Assembly (NCBI GenBank): GCA_964396265.1
Contig: CAYNEM010000014.1
Span: 7,599 to 71,598 of the forward strand
Reading direction: 5' to 3'
From: EA-27 sp964396265
GTDB taxonomy: Archaea; Thermoplasmatota; Thermoplasmata; RBG-16-68-12; EA-27
DNA length: 64,000 nucleotides
A model generated the notes under the pieces. It did no database searches and was not told the DNA's origin. It saw only the letters and a program-made list of their open reading frames with translations. Every line of letters starts with the position of its first letter. Positions within the stretch are counted from its first letter, which is position 1. Positions 1 to 8,236 of the stretch are shown piece after piece. The position numbers were made by a program, and so were the translations under genes.

Positions 1-1021
1 AGGCAAAGCCTGCGGCGCCATAGCCCACCCCGAACGAAAACAACTTCGTCCCGAGCCCCGGCTTCCATTTGCCGCCGAACCGGGCGACGAGCTTCTGCTT
101 GAGCGCGATGAAGGGCCTCGTGAGGAAGTGGTACTGGAACGGGAGAAGCGTGAGGACCGCCAACACGATGAGCACGACGCCGATGATCGGTGGCAGCCAT
201 TTCACGATCGCCTGGGCTGCGAACCCGGCGGCCGCGATGACGATTGCGATGATGCCGTACACGGCCACGATGCCGAGGGAGGCGAGGAACCCGCGGCCCG
301 CGGCGACGGCGTTGCTCGCCTTGGCGCCCTTCGCATCCTCCTTCAGGTAGTACGTCATGAACGCGGGGAGCACCGGGAAGCTGCACGGGGAGAAGAAGGA
401 GAGGAACGCCGCCACCACGAGGAGGGCGGGAATGCTGAGGGACGACACGTTGATCGGCGTCGCGGTTCCCGCAATCGCCCGTTCGAGGGCCTGCGGCAGG
501 TCGCTCCGAACGCCCTCCGTCGGGTGCACGCCGACCGCGCCCTTCCACTCATGGACGACGAATCCCCGCTGGTCGATCACGAACATGTCCGGGATGGTGA
601 CGACGCCGTAGTCCGTCTGCATCGTCAGCCCCGCGGTCGCAAGGTGCCACGGGATGGGCCTACCCGCGGCCGCCTCGGAGTTGCGGAAGCTCAGGATGGA
701 GGCGTTGTCGGCGCCCCCGCCACCCCACCCGATGAACACGCTGACGAACTCGACGCGATCCGAGTATACCGGATGCAGTTCGCGGAGGGCGACCTCGGCG
801 AGGCGACACGGGTCGCACACGATCCCGGAGAAGTCGACGAGGAGGACTTTGTCCCGGGGGCCGTCCACCGTGATCGTCTGCCCGTCCACCGTGAACACGG
901 AAAACGGCCTCGCGGGTTCGGACGGACCGGAGGGTGTTGAACTCACGACCCAGAACACGACGACCCCCGCGAGGGCGAGTACGACAGCGGCGCCCAGTGC
1001 GACAACCTTCCCCGAAACCAT
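1..1021 (-). CDS. Exported TlpA/ResA-type thioredoxin fused to a CcdA/DsbD-like membrane domain (partial)
   Basis: The frame is open to the left edge, so the C-terminus is missing; 340 residues are visible. An N-terminal hydrophobic segment (residues 1-27) is followed by a thioredoxin-like domain with the redox pair Cys-Asp-Pro-Cys (in IVCDPCRLAE, near residue 70). The second half has hydrophobic helices with FFSPCSFPVLPAF, the Cys-Pro signature of CcdA/DsbD electron-transfer membrane proteins. The family passes reducing equivalents across the membrane to exported thioredoxins; here donor and acceptor modules are in one chain. A TATA-like CATAAATAG (1046-1054, reverse) lies 25-33 nt before the ATG, so the transcript is probably leaderless. 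It is divergent from a surface-protein gene. Function is inferred from motifs. Confidence 0.8.
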   Translation of the reverse strand, partial: MVSGKVVALGAAVVLALAGVVVFWVVSSTPSGPSEPARPFSVFTVDGQTITVDGPRDKVLLVDFSGIVCDPCRLAEVALRELHPVYSDRVEFVSVFIGWGGGGADNASILSFRNSEAAAGRPIPWHLATAGLTMQTDYGVVTIPDMFVIDQRGFVVHEWKGAVGVHPTEGVRSDLPQALERAIAGTATPINVSSLSIPALLVVAAFLSFFSPCSFPVLPAFMTYYLKEDAKGAKASNAVAAGRGFLASLGIVAVYGIIAIVIAAAGFAAQAIVKWLPPIIGVVLIVLAVLTLLPFQYHFLTRPFIALKQKLVARFGGKWKPGLGTKLFSFGVGYGAAGFA

Positions 1022-1150
1022 CGCGGATTCACAACGCGAGCCCCCCTATTTATGCGAATCGCCGGGCGGCGATCACGGGAGATGCGACGGCGGACGCTGG
1101 GGTCTGCGACCGGAAGGCTCTTATGGCCACCCTTCCCTCTTCGGCACTCC

Positions 1151-2296
1151 ATGCGGCCGAACGCGCTGGCGCTCGCGTTGGTCCTTGGGGTGGCGCTCCT
1201 CTGGGTGCCCGCCCCGTCCGTGAGCGCCGCCGACCCGCCGGAGGTCTTGGACCGCTGGTGGGAGCCGCGCTACCCCATCGCGCCGGAGCGTGTCGCAATC
1301 TACGCCCGGGTGACGGATCCGGACGGCGTGCAGACGGTCGGCGCGGTCTGGTGCTACGTCCCGCCGTTCCTGTGCCAGTACCCTTCCCTGTACGACGACG
1401 GGACGAACGGCGACGCGGTTGCGGGCGATGGGCTCTGGACGAACGGCAGCATCGAGACGGACGCGCGCGTCATCGGGGCATCGTTCAAGCTCGACGCCTT
1501 CGACACCGGCGGGAACAGCGTGCACCTCGACGCAATTTACGCGCTGTTCGTCGACTCCCTGAACATCTCCTTCGAGGCGCCCGTCGTCACCGCGGAACCG
1601 GGACAGCCGTTCACCGTGAACGGGACCGCCTTCTACGAGGACAACGCGAGCGCACCCGCGGAGGGCATCTCCGTCACTGTGAGCATCCCAGGGCAGCAGC
1701 AGACGGTCACCGTGTCTGCGAACGGGTCCTTCGAGGCGACCCTCGCGGCACCGTCTCAGGACGGCACTTACACAATCACCGCCGAAGCCGTGGATCGGAC
1801 CCTCACCGATTCAGAGCAGGCAGTCCTTGCGGTGACCTCGATCCCGACGCCGGACCTCTCGATCGGCGATTTGAGGACCTCGACGCCCAAGCCCGTGGCG
1901 GGCCCGGTCGCCGTCCAGTTCAAGGCGCGCAACATCGGCACGGATCTCGCCACTGACGTCCGGGTCCTCGTAGAACTCATGGGGCCGAGCGGCCCCGCAA
2001 GAGTCCTCCTCGACGTTCGCGTGACCATCCCGGGATTGGGCGGCGCCATCCCCCTCGTGGCCCAGACGAGTTTGGCGCCGGGGACCCACACGGTCCGCGT
2101 GTCGCTCGATCCCGACGACGATGTCGCGGAACTCAACGAGGTGAACAACGTCGAAGAGCTCACGATCGTGATCCCCGCCACGCCCGATGCGGGGCCGCCG
2201 CTCCTGTGGATCGGCGTCGGCGGCGGGGGCTTGGTAGCCGCGGCGGCAGGGATGGCGCTGGTTCTTCGCCGAAAGGGCCGCCGGGATGGCGCCTGA
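1151..2296 (+). CDS. Membrane-anchored surface protein with Ig-like and CARDB-like domains
   Basis: 381 residues. The start at MRPNALALAL gives a classic signal peptide ending near APSVSA, and a TATA-like CTTATGG (1120-1126) lies 25-31 nt upstream. The ectodomain is rich in Val, Thr and Pro. Its second half (about 225-345, from DLSIGDLRTSTPKPVAGP) resembles CARDB/COG1470-type adhesion repeats, ending in DPDDDVAELNEVNN as such repeats often do. One C-terminal membrane segment (about 350-370) is followed by the basic tail RRKGRRDGA, so the body faces outside. No catalytic motif is visible; it is probably a cell-surface or envelope protein. The next surface-protein gene follows closely on the same strand. 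Confidence 0.7.
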   Translation: MRPNALALALVLGVALLWVPAPSVSAADPPEVLDRWWEPRYPIAPERVAIYARVTDPDGVQTVGAVWCYVPPFLCQYPSLYDDGTNGDAVAGDGLWTNGSIETDARVIGASFKLDAFDTGGNSVHLDAIYALFVDSLNISFEAPVVTAEPGQPFTVNGTAFYEDNASAPAEGISVTVSIPGQQQTVTVSANGSFEATLAAPSQDGTYTITAEAVDRTLTDSEQAVLAVTSIPTPDLSIGDLRTSTPKPVAGPVAVQFKARNIGTDLATDVRVLVELMGPSGPARVLLDVRVTIPGLGGAIPLVAQTSLAPGTHTVRVSLDPDDDVAELNEVNNVEELTIVIPATPDAGPPLLWIGVGGGGLVAAAAGMALVLRRKGRRDGA

Positions 2297-2355
2297 CCCC
2301 GATGGAAAAGACTAAAGAGGGTACGTTGCCATCCAGTCGGAAGGAGAGGGTAGGC

Positions 2356-4686
2356 GTGTCCAGGGGGATTCGACTTCTCGTTGTCGTACTTGCGATTGCC
2401 TTTGTGAGCGGCTCGTTCGCGGCGTGGGCGTCGGCGCAGACCGGCGATACGCTCGCGAAGCCACCCATCGTGCCTCGTTCGAGCGGTAGCTCGATGAAGA
2501 CGCACGTCGTGGAAGTGCTGACGGGCCTATGGTGCGGCCCGTGCGGCGGTGCGGACCCCGGGTTGGGTCGCGTCGCGGACGAATGGCGCGAGAACCTGAT
2601 TGTGATCATGTACCACTGTTGCGCCCTTTCCGGCGGCAATGCCGACCAGTTCTGGGACCCCGCCGTGTTGGCCCCGAGGGACGCCTTTTACAACTTCCAG
2701 TTCCTTCCCACGATGGTCGTCGACGGCGGGGGCGACTACGCCGATGCGACGTTGTTCAACGTCGGCTCCTTCGGGCAAGCGGGAACGTACGACGAGATCA
2801 CGGACGACCTGATCCTCCGTTCGGACCCGACGAGCAATATGTACGTCGAAGTCACCGGAGACCTCACGCCGGGCTCAGCAAGCGTCGAGGTCCGGGTCAC
2901 GGCAACCGATCCCGTCGCGCAGACTAATCTCAACGTGCGGACTGTCCTATACGAAGAACCCCTGTTCGGCCTGCAGAACCAGGGACCCGACATTCACCGA
3001 TACGTGGCGCGCGCGATCAACGAGCAGCCTCTGACAATCGCCATGGGGCAGACGGTGACGAAGACCGCAACCTTCACGTTGAACCCCATGTGGAACGTCA
3101 ACAAGCTCGGCGTGGCGGCGTTCGTCCAGTCGAATGACAGGGTGACAATCAACGACGGCGGATACATCTACACGATTTCGGACATCCTGAACGCGGATCG
3201 ACACGACTTCACGCCGCGCGGCATCCTCGTGTACCGCGACGAGGGGACCACGACGGACTACGTGGAAGCGTACGAGGTTCTTCTCTCGACGAGGAACGAC
3301 CACTCCTTCGACAACTGGAACACGTACACCTCGCCCACGGACACGGGGCTGGTCGACGACCGGGGCTTGCCGACGGCCGCGGACCTCGCGAAGTTCCCCC
3401 TTGTCATCTGGCACACGGGCCCGACGTTCGCGGGCGTCATCTCGACAAGTGAGCGGACGCTCCTCGGAGACCATCTCGATTCGACCGGCAACCTGTTCAT
3501 CACCGGGTCCGACATCGGCTTCGACGCCTGGACGGGCTACCGGTCCTGGTTCCAGCAGTACCTCCACGGGAACTTCGCCGGGGACAACCAGGGCGTCTCG
3601 ACGATGACGGGAGTCACGGGCGACCCGATCGGCAATCCGTTCGCCGGCCAGAGCCTGACAATACTGGGCGACCCCGACCGGATCGACCCCATCGCGCAGG
3701 TCGGCACAGCCATGCCGTTCCAGTACTCCCCCGGCGTGGGCGGGACCGTTCGTTCCCAGCACGACGCGAACTCGCGGATGGTCTACTTCGGCGTCCAGTA
3801 CTTCGAAGGCACGGACATCTGGCGCGAGGGCGTGATGGGACAGGTCATCCAGTGGATCGACGGTGCTTCCGGACCCACGGTCGACGTCCAGTATCCAGAC
3901 GGGGGCGAGCAGCTCGCCCAGGGCACCCCGGTGACGATCCGGTGGCACGCGAATGATGTCGTGATGGCCCAAGACGGGATCGACCTGTACTTCTCCGAGA
4001 ACGGCGGGTCGTCGTGGTCGCTCATCGCCGCCAACGAGCCGAACGACGGGCGGTACGCTTGGACGGTCCCGAACATCGACTCGTCCCAGTGCCGCATCCG
4101 CATCGTCGCGCGGGACCTCAGCCCCGAGTCCGCGGACGGCTCGGATGTCAGCGCGTCCGACTTCGTCTGTGGCGACCCCGGCTTCCGGATCACGTTCACC
4201 GGTGCGGACCTCGGCTGGCGGCTCGTCAGCTTCCCATTGATCTTGTCGGATACGTCGAGCCCGACCGTCCTCTCCTCGATTGCGGGGAACTACCGCATCG
4301 TGCGAGCGTTCAACTCCGCGAGCGCGGACCCGTGGATGGCGTACGGCCCGTCGAGGCCGAGCGACCTCCAGTTCATCGACAACACGATGGCGTTCTGGAT
4401 TGAGATCACCGCCCCCGGCACCCTGGACCTCCAAGGCCAGAAGCCGACGGTCACGCAGTACGTGCCCCTCCGCGCGGGCTGGAACCTCGTCGGGTTCCCC
4501 TCGTACCGCACAGACATCACGGTCGGGGACCTCAAGACGGACACGGGCGCGACGCGCGTGGAAGGCTTCGACGCGGGCAACCTGGAGTACCGGCTGCGCG
4601 TCATGACCAACACCGAGTTCCTCGCGATGGGGAACGGATACTGGGTCTTCGTCCCCGCGGACACCGTGTGGCAGGTCCCGGTGTAG
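2356..4686 (+). CDS. Secreted Omp28-like thioredoxin-fold protein with surface-type C-terminal domains
   Basis: 776 residues from a GTG preceded by the purine-rich GGAGAGGG; an ATG at 2302 would add 18 charged residues before the signal peptide. After the signal (about 1-27) comes a thioredoxin-like domain with LTGLWCGPCGG (CGPC), followed by FLPTMVVDGGG; this matches Omp28-related extracellular thioredoxin-like proteins. The middle (from RGILVYRDEG) looks like a Rossmann-type domain with a TGSDIG segment. A beta-sandwich of the kind starting PDGGEQLAQGTPVTIRW follows. The end carries two GW-L-V-FP repeats (GWRLVSFPL, GWNLVGFPSY). There is no C-terminal membrane anchor, so it is secreted or held by other contacts. 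The CxxC suggests thiol-disulfide chemistry outside the cell; the substrate is unknown. Confidence 0.72.
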   Translation: MSRGIRLLVVVLAIAFVSGSFAAWASAQTGDTLAKPPIVPRSSGSSMKTHVVEVLTGLWCGPCGGADPGLGRVADEWRENLIVIMYHCCALSGGNADQFWDPAVLAPRDAFYNFQFLPTMVVDGGGDYADATLFNVGSFGQAGTYDEITDDLILRSDPTSNMYVEVTGDLTPGSASVEVRVTATDPVAQTNLNVRTVLYEEPLFGLQNQGPDIHRYVARAINEQPLTIAMGQTVTKTATFTLNPMWNVNKLGVAAFVQSNDRVTINDGGYIYTISDILNADRHDFTPRGILVYRDEGTTTDYVEAYEVLLSTRNDHSFDNWNTYTSPTDTGLVDDRGLPTAADLAKFPLVIWHTGPTFAGVISTSERTLLGDHLDSTGNLFITGSDIGFDAWTGYRSWFQQYLHGNFAGDNQGVSTMTGVTGDPIGNPFAGQSLTILGDPDRIDPIAQVGTAMPFQYSPGVGGTVRSQHDANSRMVYFGVQYFEGTDIWREGVMGQVIQWIDGASGPTVDVQYPDGGEQLAQGTPVTIRWHANDVVMAQDGIDLYFSENGGSSWSLIAANEPNDGRYAWTVPNIDSSQCRIRIVARDLSPESADGSDVSASDFVCGDPGFRITFTGADLGWRLVSFPLILSDTSSPTVLSSIAGNYRIVRAFNSASADPWMAYGPSRPSDLQFIDNTMAFWIEITAPGTLDLQGQKPTVTQYVPLRAGWNLVGFPSYRTDITVGDLKTDTGATRVEGFDAGNLEYRLRVMTNTEFLAMGNGYWVFVPADTVWQVPV

Positions 4687-4736
4687 GCGGCGGGCGTCGA
4701 ACGCACCTTCATCTAGCCCCGGGCGCTCCTGAGCGC

Positions 4737-5186
4737 ATGTCGGGGACGGAGCGAGTGCGCGCACCGCTCGGCCATGCGGCCGTCGCGTCCAATCGGGGCG
4801 TCGTACAGGAAATCCACCTTCGCGCGGGTGCGCGGGACGACGGTACGAGCCGTTTGGCGGCAGACCTGCGGCGGTACTTTGCGGGCGAGCATGTGGACTT
4901 CGCCGGTTTCGAGGTAGACCTCACCGCCCGCTCCGAGTTCGAGCGCGCGGTCCTGGCAGCGACCCGGAGCATCCCGTTCGGGCAGACGCGGACATACGGG
5001 CAGATTGCGCTCGCGATCGGGCAGCCGGACGCTGCCCGCGCCGTGGGCCAGGCGCTCGCGCGGAACCCCGCATGCATCGTGATCCCCTGCCACCGCGTCG
5101 TGGCGGCGAACGGGGCCCTCGGAGGGTTCACGGGCGGGATCCGCTGGAAGGAGACGCTCCTGCGCCTCGAGGGCTCTCGGTTCTGA
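4737..5186 (+). CDS. ogt: Methylated-DNA--protein-cysteine S-methyltransferase (Ogt/MGMT)
   Basis: 149 residues. The protein moves the alkyl group from O6-alkylguanine in DNA onto its own cysteine in a single-turnover repair. The active-site motif IPCHRVV is present, with RTYGQIA and NPACIVIPCH upstream and the conserved GGFTGGIRWKETLLRLEG at the end. Length fits the short Ogt type with a reduced N-terminal domain. The start was chosen at MSGTERV because upstream in-frame codons read through the end of the previous gene's spacer and add no conserved sequence. It stands alone between a surface-protein gene and a small unknown gene. Confidence 0.93.
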   Translation: MSGTERVRAPLGHAAVASNRGVVQEIHLRAGARDDGTSRLAADLRRYFAGEHVDFAGFEVDLTARSEFERAVLAATRSIPFGQTRTYGQIALAIGQPDAARAVGQALARNPACIVIPCHRVVAANGALGGFTGGIRWKETLLRLEGSRF

Positions 5187-5225
5187 GGCGCAACGGATAA
5201 GCCGGCCCCGGGGATTCGGGCGGCG

Positions 5226-5564
5226 TTGGGCTTTTTCGAGAGGCTCTTCAGGGGAAAGAAGAAGGAGCGAGAGGAGCGGCCTCCCCGGGAGAAGCTCCCC
5301 GAGGGACCGACCTTCGCGCCGACATCGTTTCCCTTCGACGGCGAGGTCCGCGTGTATCACGCGGACTACAAGCGGCTGACGACCGGGTGGTGGACCGTCT
5401 CCGTCGGGGCCCCGGAGCAGTGGCAGGCGAAGGTCGACGACATGGAGAACGCCCTCCGCCAGCACTTCGGCAAGTTCCAGACGCAGGACGGCCGGCTCGT
5501 GCCCAGGTGGTCGGAGAAGACGTGGCAGATCGTCCGGAGGCGGCTCCGCGTGGGACGGAAATGA
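5226..5564 (+). CDS. Small basic protein of unknown function, coupled to PriS-like gene
   Basis: 112 residues from a TTG start. A TATA-like GGATAAG stands about 27-30 nt upstream, which supports the rare start codon and a leaderless mRNA. The N-terminus GFFERLFRGKKKEREER is amphipathic and very basic; the remainder is compact, with two Trp near GWWTVSVG and a basic end (RRRLRVGRK). I do not recognise a family. Its stop overlaps the ATG of the primase-like gene (ATGA at 5561-5564), so the two are co-translated. A nucleic-acid-related role is only a guess from charge and neighbour. Confidence 0.6.
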   Translation: MGFFERLFRGKKKEREERPPREKLPEGPTFAPTSFPFDGEVRVYHADYKRLTTGWWTVSVGAPEQWQAKVDDMENALRQHFGKFQTQDGRLVPRWSEKTWQIVRRRLRVGRK

Positions 5565-6307
5565 AGGCCCTCGAGGCGTTGCGGGAGCACCGCCAACGGA
5601 GGACGCTCGAGCGGCGGCGGGCGGCCTTGCTCGCATACTACGCCACCGCCGACCTGTGGGTGCCGCCAAGCCCGACGTTCCGCCAGTTTCGCTTCGCCCT
5701 CGTCCGGCCCGACGGCCGCACCGTGTTCCGGAAGATCGAGGACCGCGTGAAGGACGTGGAGACGCTCCGGCGATGGCTCCTCCGGTTCGCCCCGGCGCAC
5801 GCGTACTTCACGACCTCACGATGGCTCGACCCCCAGCGCCTTGGGCCGCGCGAGCTCCGGGGGACGAGGGCAGGCTACCCGATCGCGCACAACGTGTTCC
5901 TCGGGCAAGAGCTGTACTTCGACCTCGACGTCCCGGACGACCTCGACGCCGCCAAGGGACACGCGCTGCGCCTGCTGGACTTCCTCCGCGCGGAGGCCCT
6001 CCGCGACCTGCGACTCGTGTACAGCGGGAACAAGGGATTCCACGTGCACGCGTACGATTTCGAGACCCGGTTCCTCCCACAACTCCCGGAGGATCCGAGG
6101 CAACGAGAGGGAGCGGCACAATCCGCGCGCATGGACCTCGTGACACGCATCGTGGCGGCGGACATCCCCATCGACGTGGACATCACGATGGACCCGCGTC
6201 GGATCCTGCGACTGCCCGGGACGGTCCACGGAAAAAGCTTGAATATATGCCAGTTCGTTGACCCCCTCGAGCTCGACTCGTTCGAGCCCACGCGCATTCC
6301 GCAGTGA
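5561..6307 (+). CDS. PriS-like primase (archaeo-eukaryotic primase superfamily), short form
   Basis: 248 residues. It carries the hallmarks of the small primase subunit: the acidic pair in ELYFDLDVPDD (Asp121, Asp123), the nucleotide-binding SGNKGFH (155-161), and the Arg/His strand RILRLPGTVHGKS (about 214-225). The family makes RNA or DNA primers, or fills gaps, using NTPs or dNTPs. It is shorter than typical archaeal PriS (about 330-400 residues) and I see no zinc-binding cysteine cluster. It could be a diverged PriS or an accessory AEP polymerase. The start overlaps the previous stop by 4 nt. Confidence 0.78.
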   Translation: MKALEALREHRQRRTLERRRAALLAYYATADLWVPPSPTFRQFRFALVRPDGRTVFRKIEDRVKDVETLRRWLLRFAPAHAYFTTSRWLDPQRLGPRELRGTRAGYPIAHNVFLGQELYFDLDVPDDLDAAKGHALRLLDFLRAEALRDLRLVYSGNKGFHVHAYDFETRFLPQLPEDPRQREGAAQSARMDLVTRIVAADIPIDVDITMDPRRILRLPGTVHGKSLNICQFVDPLELDSFEPTRIPQ

Positions 6308-6332
6308 CCCGCAAGGGGATGAAACGGCTGCT

Positions 6333-6348
6333 CCCTGGCGCGCCAGGG
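6333..6348. terminator. 16-bp perfect palindrome between convergent genes
   Basis: CCCTGGCGCGCCAGGG is perfectly self-complementary and lies between the PriS-like gene (+) and the exported thioredoxin gene (-). A second imperfect G/C-rich inverted repeat follows near 6364-6403 (GGGGCGGCGGG with CCTCCCGCCCC). There is no T-run, so a factor-independent terminator is uncertain; it may instead be a protein site. Confidence 0.35.
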
Positions 6349-6403
6349 TGAGATGGATCTACGCGGGGCGGCGGGGGACGTCTGCGGGACCTCCCGCCCC
6401 AAA

Positions 6404-6976
6404 CTAGTGCGCTTTCCTCGGAGACGGCTCTCGGGTTTTTCTTCGCAGCAGGAGGACGACGGTCCCTGCCCCAAGCATGGAACCAACCAGAGGAGCCCCC
6501 CATAGGAAGTCGGGGGGCACCCACGGCACTTCGGCGATGGACCGCTCGAGGGCCGACCCGATGTCCAGCCGGGCGATTTCCTCGCTGAACGCAGACACGG
6601 GGCTCCAGTCGAGTCCCACGCTTCCGTCATACCGAAGGACGAACACGGCGGGAACGGTGGCAACCGCGAACCGTTCCTGCATGGAGTCCTGATCCGGGCC
6701 GATCGGCCAAGAGGTGCCCATCGCCTGGCGATGGAATTCCAATCCCCCGGGGCCATTGTTGGGGGGAAGGAACACCCCCAGGAACGCAGCTCGGTCTCCG
6801 TAGCTTGAAAAGAGATCCTGCAACGCCTCTTCCGCGACCCTGCATGGTTCACACCAAGTTGCCGTGAAGAATAACAGAACGACGCCACCAAGCATCTCCT
6901 CGCCGATCCAGACGCCCCCCTCGATATCCTGGAATGTGAAAGCCGTCGGATGGTTCCCGGAAACAGGGGCGGCCAA
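6404..6976 (-). CDS. Exported thioredoxin-like (TlpA/redoxin) protein
   Basis: 190 residues from a TTG. The thioredoxin core has FFTATWCEPCRVAEE (Cys-Glu-Pro-Cys) and a cis-Pro-type VATVPAVFVL. A C-terminal hydrophobic helix (about 157-178) precedes the basic tail RRKTREPSPRKAH, a membrane anchor. In frame upstream of the TTG lie 14 codons beginning CTG at 7018 that encode a hydrophobic stretch (LTLRGVALFVVVALLAAPVS), which would make a signal peptide. The real start may therefore be that CTG, seven bases after the previous gene's stop. The family reduces or isomerises disulfides outside the membrane. It is the third exported thioredoxin-fold protein in 7 kb. Confidence 0.75.
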   Translation of the reverse strand: MAAPVSGNHPTAFTFQDIEGGVWIGEEMLGGVVLLFFTATWCEPCRVAEEALQDLFSSYGDRAAFLGVFLPPNNGPGGLEFHRQAMGTSWPIGPDQDSMQERFAVATVPAVFVLRYDGSVGLDWSPVSAFSEEIARLDIGSALERSIAEVPWVPPDFLWGAPLVGSMLGAGTVVLLLRRKTREPSPRKAH

Positions 6977-7022
6977 GAGGGCGACGACGACGAACAGAGC
7001 GACTCCTCGGAGGGTCAGATTC

Positions 7023-8198
7023 TCACCCTGTCTTCTTAAGGGCCTCCGCGAAGTCCGCGACCAGGTCGTCCGCGTGTTCGAGTCCGACGCTCACGCGGAT
7101 GAGGCCCTCTGAAATCCCGCTCACCGCGCGCTCCTCATCCGTCAAGGGGCCGTGGGTCATGCTCGCGGGATGCTGCACGAGCGTCTCCGTGCCCCCGAGG
7201 CTGACCGCCATGGTCGCGACTTCGACGGCTTCGACGAATCGGACGCCCGCCGGGCGGCCGCCCTTGACCTCGAAGGACAGCATGCCGCCAAAGCCATCCA
7301 TCTGGCGCTTCGCGAGCGCGTGCTGCGGGAATGTCTTGAGCCCAGGATAGTGGACGCGCTCCACCGCCGCGTGATCCTCGAGGAACTCCGCCAAAGCTTG
7401 CGCGGTCGCGCTCTGCTGGCGCACGCGCTGCGGCAGCGTCCGCATCCCGCGGCGCACGAGGTACGCGTCCATGGGGCCGAGCACGGGACCGAAGACCTTG
7501 TACGTGTACCAGATGCGATCCCAAAGCTCGTCAGTCTTCGCCACGATCACGCCGGCGGTGACGTCCGTGTGGCCGCCGAGGTACTTCGTCGCGCTGTGCA
7601 GCACGACGTCGAACCCGTGTTCGATCGGACGCTGGTTGATCGGCGTCGCGAACGTGTTGTCCACCATGGCGGTCGCGCCGACGGCGTGCGCCGCCTCGGC
7701 CGCCTCGCGCAGGTCCGTGAGCTCCATCGTCGGGTTCGCGGGCGACTCCGCGTACACGAGGACGGTCTTCTCCTTCACCGCCTCCCGCCACGCGCCGCGC
7801 TTCCTCGGGTCGACGAACGTCGTCTGAACGCCGAACCGCAGCAGGATGCGCGTCATCAGCTCCGTCGTCGCAGAGTAGAGGCTCTTCCCTGCGACGATGT
7901 GGTCCCCCTTCGAGAGGAACGTCAGGATCGCGGAGGAGATCGCGCCCATGCCGGAGCCGGTCGCGATAGCCCTCGCGCCGCCCTCGAGCTCGGCCACGGA
8001 CTCCTCGAGGAGGCGGGTCGTCGGGTTGCCCCACCGCGTGTAGAACGCCTCCGGGCCGTGCTCCTGCGAGAACGCAGCGCCCTGTTTCGCGCTGTCGAGG
8101 CGCCACGTCGTCGACAGATGGACGGGCTCCGACACGGGCCCGTGGCCCTTCTCCTTCCTCGGGTGTACGACGGCCGTCTCGGGCTTACGGCGTGACAT
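7023..8198 (-). CDS. Cys/Met metabolism PLP-dependent enzyme (cystathionine gamma-synthase/lyase or O-acetylhomoserine sulfhydrylase type)
   Basis: 391 residues. PLP-dependent fold type I enzyme of the MetB/MetC/MetY family. The Schiff-base lysine sits in LHSATKYLGGHTD; the phosphate-binding region is ATGSGMGAISSAIL; the YTRWGNPTT motif marks the active-site loop. These enzymes make or split cystathionine, or add sulfide to an activated homoserine; sequence alone does not settle which. The ATG is preceded by a reverse TATA-like CTTTTAG (about 8221-8228), 24-30 nt upstream. The exported thioredoxin gene lies directly downstream on the same strand. Confidence 0.88.
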   Translation of the reverse strand: MSRRKPETAVVHPRKEKGHGPVSEPVHLSTTWRLDSAKQGAAFSQEHGPEAFYTRWGNPTTRLLEESVAELEGGARAIATGSGMGAISSAILTFLSKGDHIVAGKSLYSATTELMTRILLRFGVQTTFVDPRKRGAWREAVKEKTVLVYAESPANPTMELTDLREAAEAAHAVGATAMVDNTFATPINQRPIEHGFDVVLHSATKYLGGHTDVTAGVIVAKTDELWDRIWYTYKVFGPVLGPMDAYLVRRGMRTLPQRVRQQSATAQALAEFLEDHAAVERVHYPGLKTFPQHALAKRQMDGFGGMLSFEVKGGRPAGVRFVEAVEVATMAVSLGGTETLVQHPASMTHGPLTDEERAVSGISEGLIRVSVGLEHADDLVADFAEALKKTG

Positions 8199-8236
8199 GG
8201 GTCGCCCATCGCGGCTTCGGCTAAAAGGCTTGGCGG

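Noticed and set aside
128..940. Open frame of 270 codons on the plus strand at the left edge
   Set aside because: The minus strand encodes a clear thioredoxin-CcdA fusion here; the plus-strand product is low-complexity Arg/Glu/Asp.
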